DNA of 64,000 bases from Pseudoxanthomonas sp. F37 (GTDB taxonomy: Bacteria; Pseudomonadota; Gammaproteobacteria; Xanthomonadales; Xanthomonadaceae): positions 2,976,001-3,040,000 of the forward strand of contig NZ_CP095187.1 in assembly GCF_022965755.1 (NCBI RefSeq). Reading direction: 5' to 3'. This document shows, one piece after another, positions 28,683 through 37,310 of this stretch. The translations under genes and the position numbers were made by a program. The stretch's first letter is position 1, and each line of letters opens with the position of its first letter. The notes beneath the pieces are model-generated. The model saw only the letters and a program-made list of their open reading frames with translations. It searched no databases and was not told where the DNA came from.

Positions 28683-29618
28683 ATGACGTCACCTGGCTCC
28701 ATACGCATGGCGGCGGTGTTGCTTGCCGCGCTGCTGGCCGGCTGCGCCCACATGGACGCGCCCGCCGGCGCCGGCGCGGCGGCCGAAGCGCTGTACGTCG
28801 CGCACGATGTCGTCGGCGACGGCGTGTTCGGTGAAGGCATCGAGGGCCCGGCCTTCGGCCCGGACGGTGCGCTGTATGCGGTGGGCCTGGGCCGCGGCGG
28901 CATCGGGCGGGTGACCTTCGATGCGGGTGGCAGGGCACGCGCGGAACGTTTCATCACGCTGCCGGAAGGCAGCACCGGCAACGGCATCCGCTTCGATGCC
29001 GACGGCTTCATGTACGTGGCCGACTACACCGGCCACCGGATCCTTCGCATCGATCCGCGCGACCGCTCGGTGGGCGTGTTCGCCACCCTGTCCGGCGCGC
29101 ACCAGCCCAACGACCTCGCCTTCGCGCCGAACGGGATGTTCTACGCCAGCGACCCGGACTGGCGCACGGGCACCGGCCAGCTGTGGCGGATCCTGCCCTA
29201 CGGGAGGGCCGCCCTGCTGGAAACCGGCATGGGCACCACCAACGGCGTGGAGGTCGGCCCCCGGGGCGACGTGCTGTACGTCAACGAAAGCGTGCAGCGG
29301 CGCGTGTGGGCCTACGACCTGGACGCCAGCGGCGAGCTGTCCGGCAAGCGCCTGCTGATCGCCTTTCCCGACCATGGCCTGGACGGCATGCGCACCGACG
29401 TGCGGGGCAATCTCTACATCGCCCGGTACGGGGCCGGCACGGTGGCGGTGGTGTCCCCGCAGGGCGAGCTGCTGCGCGAAGTGAGGCTCAAGGGACGCAA
29501 GCCGACGAATGTCGCCTTCGGCGGTCCCGACGGGCGCACGCTGTTCGTCACCCTGCAGGACCGTGGCGCCATCGAAGCCTTCCGTGTGGAACTGCCCGGG
29601 CGCGAAACCGGGCAGTGA
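28683..29618 (+). CDS. SMP-30/NHL-type beta-propeller lipoprotein
   Basis: 311 aa; lipobox LLAGC at about residues 17-21. The body has repeated propeller blades (PAFGPDGALYAVGLGRGG, GIRFDADGFMYVADYTGH, LAFAPNGMFYASDPDWRTG, VEVGPRGDVLYVNESVQ, DVRGNLYIARYGAG) typical of the SMP-30/gluconolactonase superfamily, which often holds a metal and hydrolyses lactones. Membrane-anchored in the periplasm. GGGGGAAACGG precedes the ATG. Substrate unknown; it follows rlmM by 38 bp. Confidence 0.82.
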   Translation: MTSPGSIRMAAVLLAALLAGCAHMDAPAGAGAAAEALYVAHDVVGDGVFGEGIEGPAFGPDGALYAVGLGRGGIGRVTFDAGGRARAERFITLPEGSTGNGIRFDADGFMYVADYTGHRILRIDPRDRSVGVFATLSGAHQPNDLAFAPNGMFYASDPDWRTGTGQLWRILPYGRAALLETGMGTTNGVEVGPRGDVLYVNESVQRRVWAYDLDASGELSGKRLLIAFPDHGLDGMRTDVRGNLYIARYGAGTVAVVSPQGELLREVRLKGRKPTNVAFGGPDGRTLFVTLQDRGAIEAFRVELPGRETGQ

Positions 29619-29630
29619 CGCCGCGGCGGC

Positions 29631-30404
29631 TCACTTGCGGCCCAGCGCGTCCTCGATGGCCTGCTGGGCCAGCGGCGCCATCACCGCGTAGCCGGCCGGC
29701 GTGGGATGCACACCGTCCGCGGCCAGCCGGGCATCCAGCCCGCCTTCGGCGTTGGCCATGGCGCGGTGGTAGTCCAGATGCACGGCCCCCGACTCGCGCG
29801 CGTAGGCCTCGATCCACCGGTTCAGCGCCCTGATCGGCTCGGCCGGCCGGTAACCCGGGCGCCAGGGATAGGCGCTGGCGGGCAGCACGGAGGCCAGCAC
29901 CACGCGGATGCCGTTGGCCTGCGCCAGCTGCACCATCGAGCGCAGGTTGTCCTCGATCATGCGCTGCGTGGCTGGTCCCGTATTCCCGGCGATGTCGTTG
30001 GTTCCGGCCAGGATCACCACCACCTCCGGGTGCAGCGCGATCACGTCCTGGCGCAAGCGCACCAGCATTTGCGCAGTCGTCTGCCCGGAGATGCCGCGGT
30101 TGACGTACGGCTTGCCCGGGAAGAACGTCGTGTCCGCCACGCGCCCCCAGCCGTCGGTGATGGAATCCCCGTAGAACACCACGCGGCCCGCTTCGTGCGC
30201 GGGCAGGCGCGCGTTGTCTTCCCGATAGCGCGCCAGGCCCGGCCAGTCGAGCAGGCGCTGCTGCAGCCCCTGCACGCGCTCGGGCGGCAGCGATGCCGCC
30301 GGGGCGATGTAATCCGGATCCACCGCGGGCGCCTGCGTCTGGGCCCGGGCGCCGGTGGTAGCCAGCAAGGGAACGAGCAACAGGGCGCAGCGTACGAGCA
30401 GCAT
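29631..30404 (-). CDS. SGNH/GDSL-family esterase, secreted
   Basis: 257 aa with signal peptide (LLLVPLLATTGARAQ). SGNH blocks: VFYGDSITDGWG (block I Ser, about residue 80), NRGISGQTTAQML (block II Gly), ILAGTNDIAG (block III Asn), DGVHPTPAGYAVM (block V Asp/His). A carbohydrate- or acyl-esterase/lipase of the periplasm. Convergent with the SMP-30 gene, 12 bp between stops. Start at MLLVRCALLL; no clear ribosome-binding site. Confidence 0.9.
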   Translation of the reverse strand: MLLVRCALLLVPLLATTGARAQTQAPAVDPDYIAPAASLPPERVQGLQQRLLDWPGLARYREDNARLPAHEAGRVVFYGDSITDGWGRVADTTFFPGKPYVNRGISGQTTAQMLVRLRQDVIALHPEVVVILAGTNDIAGNTGPATQRMIEDNLRSMVQLAQANGIRVVLASVLPASAYPWRPGYRPAEPIRALNRWIEAYARESGAVHLDYHRAMANAEGGLDARLAADGVHPTPAGYAVMAPLAQQAIEDALGRK

Positions 30405-30551
30405 GGGGGAATCCGGTGGGTGGGGCTGGCGTACCCTACGCGATCCTGCGCCGCGCAGCACCTGTCGCGCCGGCACCCATGGCATGCGATGGGTTAGTCT
30501 CAGTCCCTGCAATCCGGCCAGGACATAGTGGCCCGACAGCGAAGGAGCGTC

Positions 30552-31274
30552 ATGAATCCCCTCTCTCTCAAGGACCCCGCCGGCTTCGGCAACGAGTTCC
30601 TGCGCCTGACCCTGCTGCAGGGCTTCCAGTCGCTGACCAAGCGCGACCTGGAGTTGCTGATCTTCGTCCTGCTGGAACGCGATGGCGCCATCGGCCGCGA
30701 CGAATCCAACTTCACCGTCGCCGGCAAGCTGCGCGTGACGCCGGCCAAGGTCAAGGCGCTGCGTCGCGACGGCTATGCCCGCTGGCGGGCACTGGTGCCG
30801 GAAGAACGCGACGCGGCCCTGCAGCGGATCGTGGCGACCGTGCTGACCGAGGCCAACCTGAAGGCCGGCGCGAAGCATGTCAGCGAACGCAGCCGCAAGG
30901 ACGGCTTCCTCGCCATCCGCATCGAGCATCCGGACGACCACCAGCAGTTCGAACAGGCCATCCTCGACGTGGGCGCGCTGCCGGTGTACGAGCGCAACCG
31001 CGAGGTCGTCGCGGTGCGTTTCGACACCCTGCTGGCCATCGCCGAGCGCTGGGGCTACCTGCAGACGGATCCTGCGGCCGTCGTGGCGGAACTGAAGAAG
31101 CTGACCCCCACGGCCGAAGAAGTGGCCGACCTGCTGAAGAAGGACATCACCCGGCTGCGCTGGCAGGACGCGCGCAACGCACTCAACAGCCTGGGCGCGA
31201 AAGCCGTCACGAGTACCGCCGAAGGCGGGCTGAAGGGCCTGCTGAAGATCGTGTTCCCGTTCATCCCCGGCTGA
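30552..31274 (+). CDS. Unrecognised 240-aa cytoplasmic protein
   Basis: I do not recognise this family. The N-terminal ~80 residues are helical and HTH-like (SLTKRDLELLIFVLLERDGAIGRDE, then AGKLRVTPAKVKALRRDGYARWR, reminiscent of a winged helix). The middle has KHVSERSRKDGFLAIRIEHPDDHQQFEQAIL, and the C-terminal part is helical (LKKLTPTAEEVADLLKKDITRLRW) ending in a hydrophobic tail (LLKIVFPFIPG). No signal peptide; no catalytic motif. ATG 30552 has GAAGGAG upstream. It stands alone between divergent and convergent neighbours. A TTAGTCT element lies about 55 nt before it. The regular codon use supports a real gene. Confidence 0.75.
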   Translation: MNPLSLKDPAGFGNEFLRLTLLQGFQSLTKRDLELLIFVLLERDGAIGRDESNFTVAGKLRVTPAKVKALRRDGYARWRALVPEERDAALQRIVATVLTEANLKAGAKHVSERSRKDGFLAIRIEHPDDHQQFEQAILDVGALPVYERNREVVAVRFDTLLAIAERWGYLQTDPAAVVAELKKLTPTAEEVADLLKKDITRLRWQDARNALNSLGAKAVTSTAEGGLKGLLKIVFPFIPG

Positions 31275-31280
31275 CCGGAT

Positions 31281-32408
31281 TCAAGGGGCTGCGATCTCCA
31301 CCCGCCTGCCGCCAGCGCGCGCGGACGCAAAGATCGCATCCAGGGCAAGCATGTCGCGCCAGCCCTCCTCGCCGGGCACGCGCGGCGGACGACGTTCCAT
31401 GATGGCCAGCGCATCGGCATCCATCTGCCGCGCCTGCTGCGCGGGCGTGGCGCCGATCATCGCATCGAAGCGGCGCCCGTCGCTGGCCTGGCCACGCACG
31501 CCTTCGTACGCCTGGAACGGCGACAGTTCGTACCAGCCTTGCTCGCACTCGGCGCGCAGCAGGTTGAGGTTGCGGCCGAAGCTGGTGACGCCGTCGGCGA
31601 TGACGCCATCCGGGAACTCCAGGCGGAAGCGCATCGTCTCGTCGACGCCGCGGAAGATCTCCGGACGTTCCACCGACGAGGTCGCGGTGACCGCGACCGG
31701 CTCGGCACCGGTGGTGTAGCGCGCGGCATTGAGTGCGTAGACGCCCATGTCGTACATCGCGCCGCCACCGCGCTCCGGATCCAGGCGCCAGTTGTCGCCG
31801 CTGGCGCCCTCGAACCCGTGGAAACCGGCCTCGGCGCGAATATGCCTGAGGCGGCCGAAGGGCCGGGACTCCGCCAGCGCCATCACCGCCTGCGTGTTGG
31901 GTTCGTGCTGCATGCGGTAGCCGATCGCCAGCTGCACGCGGTGCCGCCGGCAGGCGTCGATCATCGCGTGCGCTTCGGCCGCATCCATCGCCATCGGCTT
32001 CTCGCACCACACGTGCTTGCCCGCGGCGGCCGCACGCAGGGTGAACGGCTTGTGCAGATGGTTGGGCAGCACGACGTAGACCACGTCGATGTCCGTGTTG
32101 TCGGCGATGCGGTCGAAGCCGGCGTAGTCGTAGACGTTGCGATCGGGGATGCCGTATCGCCGCTGCCACTCCGCCGCCTTCGCCGGCGTGCCGGTGACGA
32201 TGCCGGCCAGGCGGCAGTGCTGGGTGGCCTGCAGGGCGGGCGCCAGCAGGTCGCGGCTGTAGTAGCCCAGGCCGACCAGGGCGACGCCCAGCGGCCGCAA
32301 GCGCTTGGCCTGCACGCGTGGCATCACGCCTGCCAGGCCGGCGGCCCCCAGGGCGCCCAGCAGGCGCCGGCGGGCGGGATCGTGCACGGGAGAAGCGTCG
32401 TCGTTCAT
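31281..32408 (-). CDS. Gfo/Idh/MocA oxidoreductase, Tat-exported (glucose-fructose-oxidoreductase-like)
   Basis: 375 aa. A twin-arginine signal at 12-32 (ARRRLLGALGAAGLAGVMP) predicts export folded with its cofactor. Then comes the NAD(P)-binding Rossmann VALVGLGYYSRDLLAPAL (about 41-58), EKPMA (dinucleotide/substrate motif, with catalytic Lys) and DMGVYALNAARYTTG (conserved C-domain motif). Periplasmic sugar oxidoreductases of this family carry tightly bound NADP. Substrate unknown. GAGG precedes the ATG. Ends 6 bp from the stop of the convergent unknown gene. Confidence 0.9.
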   Translation of the reverse strand: MNDDASPVHDPARRRLLGALGAAGLAGVMPRVQAKRLRPLGVALVGLGYYSRDLLAPALQATQHCRLAGIVTGTPAKAAEWQRRYGIPDRNVYDYAGFDRIADNTDIDVVYVVLPNHLHKPFTLRAAAAGKHVWCEKPMAMDAAEAHAMIDACRRHRVQLAIGYRMQHEPNTQAVMALAESRPFGRLRHIRAEAGFHGFEGASGDNWRLDPERGGGAMYDMGVYALNAARYTTGAEPVAVTATSSVERPEIFRGVDETMRFRLEFPDGVIADGVTSFGRNLNLLRAECEQGWYELSPFQAYEGVRGQASDGRRFDAMIGATPAQQARQMDADALAIMERRPPRVPGEEGWRDMLALDAIFASARAGGRRVEIAAP

Positions 32409-32463
32409 CGCGGCAACCTCGTGGGGGAATCCCGAGGCTACCGCATGCCTGCAGCCGATGTCG

Positions 32464-33651
32464 TCAACGCCCGCGCTGGCCCGCCGCGTGGCGCCAGAAG
32501 AAGTCCACCAAGGGTGGCAGCTTGCCGGCCAGCCCCAGCAACGGCCCACGCAGCAGGGTCAGGTGCATCTGGTCGTTGGAGAACAGACGGTTGATGCCTT
32601 CGAAGGCATGGGCCGCGGCCGCATTCTCGCTGCGGCGCTGGCGCGCCCAGCGCTCCAGCCGGTGCGGCGCATCCCAGTCGGTGCGCTTGGCGGTGGCGGC
32701 GCGGAGGCCGTCGCGCAAGGCCGCGACGTCGCGCAGGCCGAGGTTGACGCCCTGCCCCGCCAGCGGATGCACCACGTGCGCGGCATCGCCCGCGACGATC
32801 ACCCGCCCGGCGACATAGTCCCTGGCCAGCTGGCGCCTCAACGGAAACGCGGCGCGCGCAGAGGCCAGGGTCACGTCGCCGCGCTGACCGCCCATGGCCT
32901 GCGTCAGCTCCCGGCTGAAGAGGGTTTCATCGAGCGCCAGCACGCGCTCGGCCTCCGCGTCGGGCAGCGTCCAGACGATGGAACTGAGCCCGTCCGCGAA
33001 CGGGAGGAATGCCAGCGGACCGCTCGGCAGGAAGCGTTGCCAGGCGGTGTCCTCGTGCGGCTCCCCGGTGCGCACGAACGCCACCACGCCACGCTGGGCG
33101 TAATCGTGCGCGGCAACCTCCAGCCCGGCCAGGCGCCGCAGCGTGGAATCGCCGCCGTCGGCAGCCACCGCCAGCCGCGCATCGACGCGCGTGCCATCGT
33201 CCAGCCGCAGCGTCACGCCGCCCGCGTCCTGCTCCATCGCCTCCACGCGCGCCGGGCAGCGCACCTGCACGCCGGCCGCCGGCAGCGCGGCCCACAGCCG
33301 GTCCACCAGCAGCGCGTTCTCGACGATCCAGCCCAGTTGCGTGCGCCCCAGCGCATCGGCATCGAAGCGCAATTCGTCGCCGCCCGCCGCGTCCCAGACG
33401 CGCATGCGCCGATACGGCTGCGCGCGCGCAGCGCGCACGGCGTCCCATACGCCGGCCGCGTCGAGCAGCGCCGCGTTGTCGGGCGCGAAGGCATACACGC
33501 GCAGGTCCGGGTGCGACGGCGACCAGCGCGGCGGCTCGCGGCCTTCGACCAGCATCACCTCCAGCCCCTCGCGCGCCAGCACCAGCGCACAGGCCGCCCC
33601 CACCACGCCGCCGCCGACGACGGCCACGTCGATCTGTCCGCGCCGCTTCAT
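32464..33651 (-). CDS. FAD monooxygenase, UbiH/COQ6 family (ubiquinone hydroxylase)
   Basis: 395 aa. VAVVGGGVVGAACALVLAREG (FAD dinucleotide fold, about 9-29), DGGDSTLRRLAGLE (mid DG motif) and VIVAGDAAHVVHPLAGQGVNLGLRDVAAL (GD motif plus the HPxAGQG signature of ubiquinone hydroxylases, near 285-315). It hydroxylates a polyprenyl-benzenoid intermediate at C5 or C6 (UbiI/UbiF-like); which position cannot be read from sequence. Its ATG overlaps the stop of the upstream paralogue (ATGA). Confidence 0.88.
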   Translation of the reverse strand: MKRRGQIDVAVVGGGVVGAACALVLAREGLEVMLVEGREPPRWSPSHPDLRVYAFAPDNAALLDAAGVWDAVRAARAQPYRRMRVWDAAGGDELRFDADALGRTQLGWIVENALLVDRLWAALPAAGVQVRCPARVEAMEQDAGGVTLRLDDGTRVDARLAVAADGGDSTLRRLAGLEVAAHDYAQRGVVAFVRTGEPHEDTAWQRFLPSGPLAFLPFADGLSSIVWTLPDAEAERVLALDETLFSRELTQAMGGQRGDVTLASARAAFPLRRQLARDYVAGRVIVAGDAAHVVHPLAGQGVNLGLRDVAALRDGLRAATAKRTDWDAPHRLERWARQRRSENAAAAHAFEGINRLFSNDQMHLTLLRGPLLGLAGKLPPLVDFFWRHAAGQRGR

Positions 33652-34856
33652 GCCGCCTCTCCCCGGCAGAGTGCCGGTACGTCGCCACGGAAGCCCATCG
33701 CGCCGCCCACCAGGAACGCCTGCAGCGAGGGTTGCGCCTCCATGGCCACCAGGCCTGCGCTGCGCAGCGGCTTCAGCAGCGGCGACGGGTTGGCCGTCAG
33801 GCGCGCCAGGCCGTCGGAGAACGCGAGCGTGCGTTCGCGGTCCTCGCGCCGCCGCGCCGCATAGGCGGCCAGGCTGGCGGCGTCGCCCGGATCGTCGCGG
33901 CGCGCGATCTCCTCGGCCAGCGTCAGGGCATCGCGCAGGCCCAGGTTGAAGCCCTGCGCGCCGATCGGATGGATCGTCTGCGCCGCATTGCCCAGCACCA
34001 CCGCGCGGTCGGCGACCAGCCGTTGCGCGACGACGCGGGCGATGGGATACGCGCTGCGCTCGCCGCTGGCGACCAGCCGACCGATGCGCCAGCCGACCGC
34101 ATGCTGCAGGCGCGCCCGCCATGCCGCTTCGTCCAGAGCGGCGACCGCCCCGGCCTGCTCGCGCGCCACGCCGTGCACGACGCCCCAGTGGCGGTCGCCA
34201 CGCGGGAGCAGCGCGGTGGGGCCGTCGTCGCCCAGGCGTTCGTACGCGGTGCCGTCCGGCGCCTGCGTGGCGCGCACCCGGGCGACGAACAGGGTCTGGC
34301 CGTAGTCGTGCTCGCCCACGCCGATGCCCAGCGCTTCGCGCACGGCGCTGCGGGTGCCGTCGGCGGCCACCACCAGGCGGGCATGCAATGTGCGCTCGCC
34401 CTCGGCATCGGCGATCCGCAGCGCGCGGTGGCCTGCTTCGTCCGGGGCGAAGCCGACGAAACGTGCCGGCCGATACCGGGTCAGCCGCGACAGGCCACCC
34501 AGCCGGGCCTCCAGCGCCTCGCCGAAGTCGCGCGCCACCACCACCTGGCCGAACGTGGCGCGGCCGTAGTCCTGCGCATCCAGCCGGACCCGGCCGAAAT
34601 CTCCCTGCCGGCTGATGTGGATGCGGCGGATCGGTCCGGCAGGCGTGCGCAGTTGCTGCATCACGCCCAGCGCGGTCAGCGCATTGACCGTCGCCGCCGC
34701 GAAACTGAGGTTGCGCTGGTCGAACACCGCCGGCATCTGCCCGGCAGGCGCCGCCTCCACCAGGCCCACGTCCATGCCCTGGCGCTCCAGGGCGATGGCC
34801 AGACTGGCACCCACCAGCCCGCCGCCCACGATCACTACGTCATGCCGATCTGTCAT
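33648..34856 (-). CDS. ubiH: 2-octaprenyl-6-methoxyphenyl hydroxylase-like FAD monooxygenase
   Basis: 402 aa. VVIVGGGLVGASLAIALERQG at the N-terminus, FDQRNLSFAAATVNALTALG (UbiH-like), AADGTRSAVREALGIG in the middle, and VVLGNAAQTIHPIGAQGFNLGLRDALTLAEEI with the HPxGAQGFNLG signature. Notably GNAAQ replaces the more usual GDAA, as in UbiH proteins. Acts in aerobic ubiquinone ring hydroxylation at the inner membrane. Start ATG 34856 lies 6 nt after minus-strand TATCAT, a leaderless arrangement; a GTG two codons earlier (34862) is not needed. Confidence 0.88.
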   Translation of the reverse strand: MTDRHDVVIVGGGLVGASLAIALERQGMDVGLVEAAPAGQMPAVFDQRNLSFAAATVNALTALGVMQQLRTPAGPIRRIHISRQGDFGRVRLDAQDYGRATFGQVVVARDFGEALEARLGGLSRLTRYRPARFVGFAPDEAGHRALRIADAEGERTLHARLVVAADGTRSAVREALGIGVGEHDYGQTLFVARVRATQAPDGTAYERLGDDGPTALLPRGDRHWGVVHGVAREQAGAVAALDEAAWRARLQHAVGWRIGRLVASGERSAYPIARVVAQRLVADRAVVLGNAAQTIHPIGAQGFNLGLRDALTLAEEIARRDDPGDAASLAAYAARRREDRERTLAFSDGLARLTANPSPLLKPLRSAGLVAMEAQPSLQAFLVGGAMGFRGDVPALCRGEAA

Positions 34857-34862
34857 GCCCAC

Positions 34863-34868
34863 ATGATA
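34863..34868 (-). promoter_or_regulatory. -10 element for leaderless ubiH transcript
   Basis: TATCAT on the minus strand, then GTGGGC, then ATG at 34856. The spacing is identical to that of the nitroreductase, Nudix, sigma-factor and apaG genes. Confidence 0.45.
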
Positions 34869-34904
34869 GCGCCCGCCCTGCGGCCCCCGGCCGGCCGGCT
34901 CCGG

Positions 34905-34910
34905 TAGAAT
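34905..34910 (+). promoter_or_regulatory. -10 element for the BtuM-like gene
   Basis: TAGAAT, giving a leader of about 22 nt before ATG 34940. It is divergent from the ubiH promoter. The 83-bp intergenic region is too small for a cobalamin riboswitch. Confidence 0.35.
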
Positions 34911-34939
34911 GCGGGGCTGAGTCTCCGGAACCGTGCCTG

Positions 34940-35542
34940 ATGAACACCACTTCGCAACGCGCCCTCGTGATGGCGCTGGTCGCCGCCCTGCTGGTCCTCA
35001 CCCGCCTGCACCTGCCCACCACGTTCGGCCATCTCGGCCCGCTGCCCGATGCCAGCTGGGCCGCGTTCTTCATCGGCGGCTACTACCTGCGCGGCTGGTC
35101 GCGCTGGGCGTTCCCGCTGTTCATGGCGGCGGCGGTCGCGGTGGATTACGTGGTCATCAGTGGCCAGGGCATGAACTTCTGGACGCACTACTGCGTGTCG
35201 CCGGCGTACTGGTTCCTGCTGCCGGCCTACGGCGCCCTGTGGGCCGGCGGCGCGCTGCTGCGCCGCTACCAGTCCGCGCACCACGGCCGCACGCTGGCCC
35301 TGCTGGGCGGCAGCCTGCTGGTCTCGGTGACCGTCTGCCATCTGCTCAGCCAGGGCAGCTTCTACTGGCTGAGCCCGGTCGTCAGCGAGCCCACAGTCGC
35401 GGGCTGGTGGAAGAATTTCAGCGACTGGTACCTGCCCTACCTGCGCGTGGCATCGATCTACGTGGGCCTGGCGGTCATCGTGCACGTGATGGTCGGCCAG
35501 GTCGTGCGCCTGGCCCGGCCGCACGGGCGTACCGCCGGCTGA
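34940..35542 (+). CDS. BtuM-like membrane protein, putative cobalamin transporter
   Basis: 200 aa with about six transmembrane segments (9-27, 42-50/57-72, 86-104, 118-137, 160-190). A single Cys85 in NFWTHYCVSPAYWFLLPAYG at the end of a membrane segment resembles the conserved Cys that coordinates cobalamin in BtuM, a solitary S-component-like vitamin B12 transporter of about 200 residues from Thiobacillus (family knowledge recalled, not searched). The very next gene encodes a cobalamin adenosyltransferase, a typical BtuM neighbour. Taken together this suggests B12 uptake and activation. Without a search it remains a proposal; otherwise it is an uncharacterised membrane protein. Confidence 0.6.
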   Translation: MNTTSQRALVMALVAALLVLTRLHLPTTFGHLGPLPDASWAAFFIGGYYLRGWSRWAFPLFMAAAVAVDYVVISGQGMNFWTHYCVSPAYWFLLPAYGALWAGGALLRRYQSAHHGRTLALLGGSLLVSVTVCHLLSQGSFYWLSPVVSEPTVAGWWKNFSDWYLPYLRVASIYVGLAVIVHVMVGQVVRLARPHGRTAG

Positions 35543-35558
35543 CCGGACCGGCACCGCG

Positions 35559-36116
35559 ATGGGCAACCGCCTCTCGAAGATCTATACCCGCACCGGCGAC
35601 GACGGCAGCACCGGTCTGGGCGACGGCACGCGCGTGGGCAAGGACTCCGCGCGCGTCACCGCCTACGGCACGGTGGACGAAGCCAATTCGGCCATCGGGG
35701 TGCTGCTGGCCGTGCCCGGCGTGGCGGACGACATCCGCGCCCTGCTGACCACCGTGCAGCACCAGCTGTTCGACCTGGGGGGAGAGCTCTGCATCCCCGG
35801 CCACGCCGCCATCACCGGCGACGATGTCGATGCGCTGGAGCGGCAGCTGGACCACTACAACGACGACCTGCCGCCGCTGAAGGATTTCATCCTGCCGGCC
35901 GGTGGCGAGGCGGCCTCGCGCTGCCACCTGGCCCGCACCATCGTGCGCCGGGCCGAGCGCGAGACGGTCACCCTGGCCCGCCATGACGCCGTGCGCCCGG
36001 AAGCGATCCGCTACCTCAACCGGCTGTCCGACCTGCTGTTCGTCCTGGCCCGGGTGCTGGCCCGCGCCGACGGCCAGGGCGAAGTGCTGTGGAAGCACGA
36101 ACGGCGCCATTCCTGA
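35559..36116 (+). CDS. pduO: Cob(I)alamin adenosyltransferase, PduO type
   Basis: 185 aa. Signature parts: KIYTRTGDDGSTGLGDGTRVGK (ATP P-loop-like N-terminus), AYGTVDEANSAIGVL, SRCHLARTIVRRAERE and AIRYLNRLSDLLFVLARVLAR (helix bundle with cobalamin-binding residues). It transfers adenosyl from ATP to Co(I) cobalamin. It starts 16 bp after the BtuM-like gene, so the two form one unit. Downstream are REP-like hairpins, the first followed by a T-run. Confidence 0.95.
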   Translation: MGNRLSKIYTRTGDDGSTGLGDGTRVGKDSARVTAYGTVDEANSAIGVLLAVPGVADDIRALLTTVQHQLFDLGGELCIPGHAAITGDDVDALERQLDHYNDDLPPLKDFILPAGGEAASRCHLARTIVRRAERETVTLARHDAVRPEAIRYLNRLSDLLFVLARVLARADGQGEVLWKHERRHS

Positions 36117-36159
36117 GTCGTTGCCCCCCTGGCACGCTCCTGCTGGATGCCTGGGTGTT

Positions 36160-36236
36160 GTAGGCGCGGGCCATGCCCGCGATACTTTTTTGCCTGATCG
36201 GCCAGGAACAGCATCGCGCCCATGGGGCGCTCCTAC
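36160..36236. repeat. Pair of inverted GTAG-headed REP-like hairpins
   Basis: Two copies of one element face each other: 36160-36185 (GTAGGCGCGGGCCATGCCCG...) and, inverted, 36210-36236 (ending CGCTCCTAC). Each has its own short hairpin around CATG. The arm is CGGGC/GCCCG in the first and CGCCC/GGGCG in the second, a compensatory change that keeps pairing. The first hairpin is followed by TTTTTT (36186-36191), so it may end the pduO transcript. Copies of the second form lie at 61101-61179. The rest of the pduO-HDAC gap (36237-36401) shows a TAGAAT element near 36337 and no gene. Confidence 0.7.
36166..36191 (+). terminator. Hairpin plus T-run after pduO
   Basis: GCGGGC / GCCCGC stem with a CAT loop, then GATAC and six T. 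The gap between stem and T-run is longer than ideal, so termination may be partial. It is formed by the REP-like element. Confidence 0.4.
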
Positions 36237-36401
36237 GGATCTGCGGGCGTTGCCGGAGGGGGCGTGACCCGGGTGATGCGTCTCGATGGTCGCTGCCCCC
36301 GAAAGGTCGAATGCCCGTCGCTTCGAGGGCGCGCTTAGAATGGGGCGCGCCTCCCTTCGTGGAGGGACCGTTCGCGCCCTTTCCCGGACAACCGCGGCCT
36401 C

Positions 36402-37310
36402 TTGATCATCTACACCCACCCCGCCTGTCTCCTGCACGATCCGGGCCCCGAGCACCCGGAGCGGCCGGCACGGCTGGAAGTGGTCCTGGAGGCGCTGCGC
36501 GGGCAGCACGGCGATGCCGACTGGCGCGAAGCGCCCATCGTGAAGCTGGGCGACCTGCGGCGGGTGCACGACGACGCGCTGGTGCACGAGGTGCTGGAGG
36601 CCGACGTGGCCGGCTACCGCATGCTCGACCCGGATACGGTGATGTGCCCGGCCTCCCGCGCGGCGGCGCTGCGGGCGGCGGGGGCCGGCGTGGCGGCGGT
36701 GGATGCGGTGTTGAACGGCGAGGACCGCGCGGCCTTCTGCGCGGTACGCCCGCCCGGCCACCATGCGACCGGCACGGCGGCCATGGGGTTCTGCCTGTTC
36801 AACAACATCGCCGTGGCGGCCGCCTATGCCCTCGACAGGCACGGGCTGGAGCGCGTGGCCGTCGTCGACTTCGACGTGCACCACGGCAACGGCACCCAGG
36901 CCATCTTCTACAACGACCCGCGCGTGGCCTATTTCAGCAGCCACGAATCAGGCATCTATCCGAACAGCGGCGCGCCCTATGAGCGCGGCGTGGGCAATGT
37001 GTTCAATGCCCTGCTGCCGCCGGGCAGCGGGGGCTTCCGCTTCCAGAACACCTGGGCGGACGAACTGCTGCCGGCACTGGACGACTTCAAGCCGCAGCTG
37101 CTGCTGATCTCGGCCGGGTTCGACGCGCACATGCGCGACCCGCTGGCGGACCTGATGCTGGAGACCGAGGACTTCGGCTGGCTGACCAGGCAGTTGCGCA
37201 GCGTGGCCGAACGGCACGCCGGCGGCAGGATCGTGTCCATGCTCGAAGGCGGCTACGACCTGGACGCCCTGCGCGAGTGCGCCGTGGCCCACGTGGACGC
37301 GTTGCGCTGA
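36402..37310 (+). CDS. Histone-deacetylase-family (class II, acetylpolyamine-amidohydrolase-like) protein
   Basis: 302 aa. Zinc hydrolase motifs in order: HPERPARLE (24-32), RPPGHHAT (His pair, about 120), GFCLFNNIAVAAAYAL, VDFDVHHGNGTQ (zinc Asp/His), SSHESGIYPNSG, SAGFDAH (zinc Asp) and LEGGYDLDAL (transition-state region). It would deacetylate a small molecule or protein lysine. The start is TTG 36402; no ATG or GTG fits, and the N-terminus MIIYTHPACL is typical. TAGAAT about 65 nt upstream is a possible -10. Confidence 0.92.
   Translation: MIIYTHPACLLHDPGPEHPERPARLEVVLEALRGQHGDADWREAPIVKLGDLRRVHDDALVHEVLEADVAGYRMLDPDTVMCPASRAAALRAAGAGVAAVDAVLNGEDRAAFCAVRPPGHHATGTAAMGFCLFNNIAVAAAYALDRHGLERVAVVDFDVHHGNGTQAIFYNDPRVAYFSSHESGIYPNSGAPYERGVGNVFNALLPPGSGGFRFQNTWADELLPALDDFKPQLLLISAGFDAHMRDPLADLMLETEDFGWLTRQLRSVAERHAGGRIVSMLEGGYDLDALRECAVAHVDALR

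Noticed and set aside
34857-34939. Cobalamin riboswitch upstream of the BtuM-like gene
   Set aside because: Only 83 bp are available and no B12-box-like sequence is visible.
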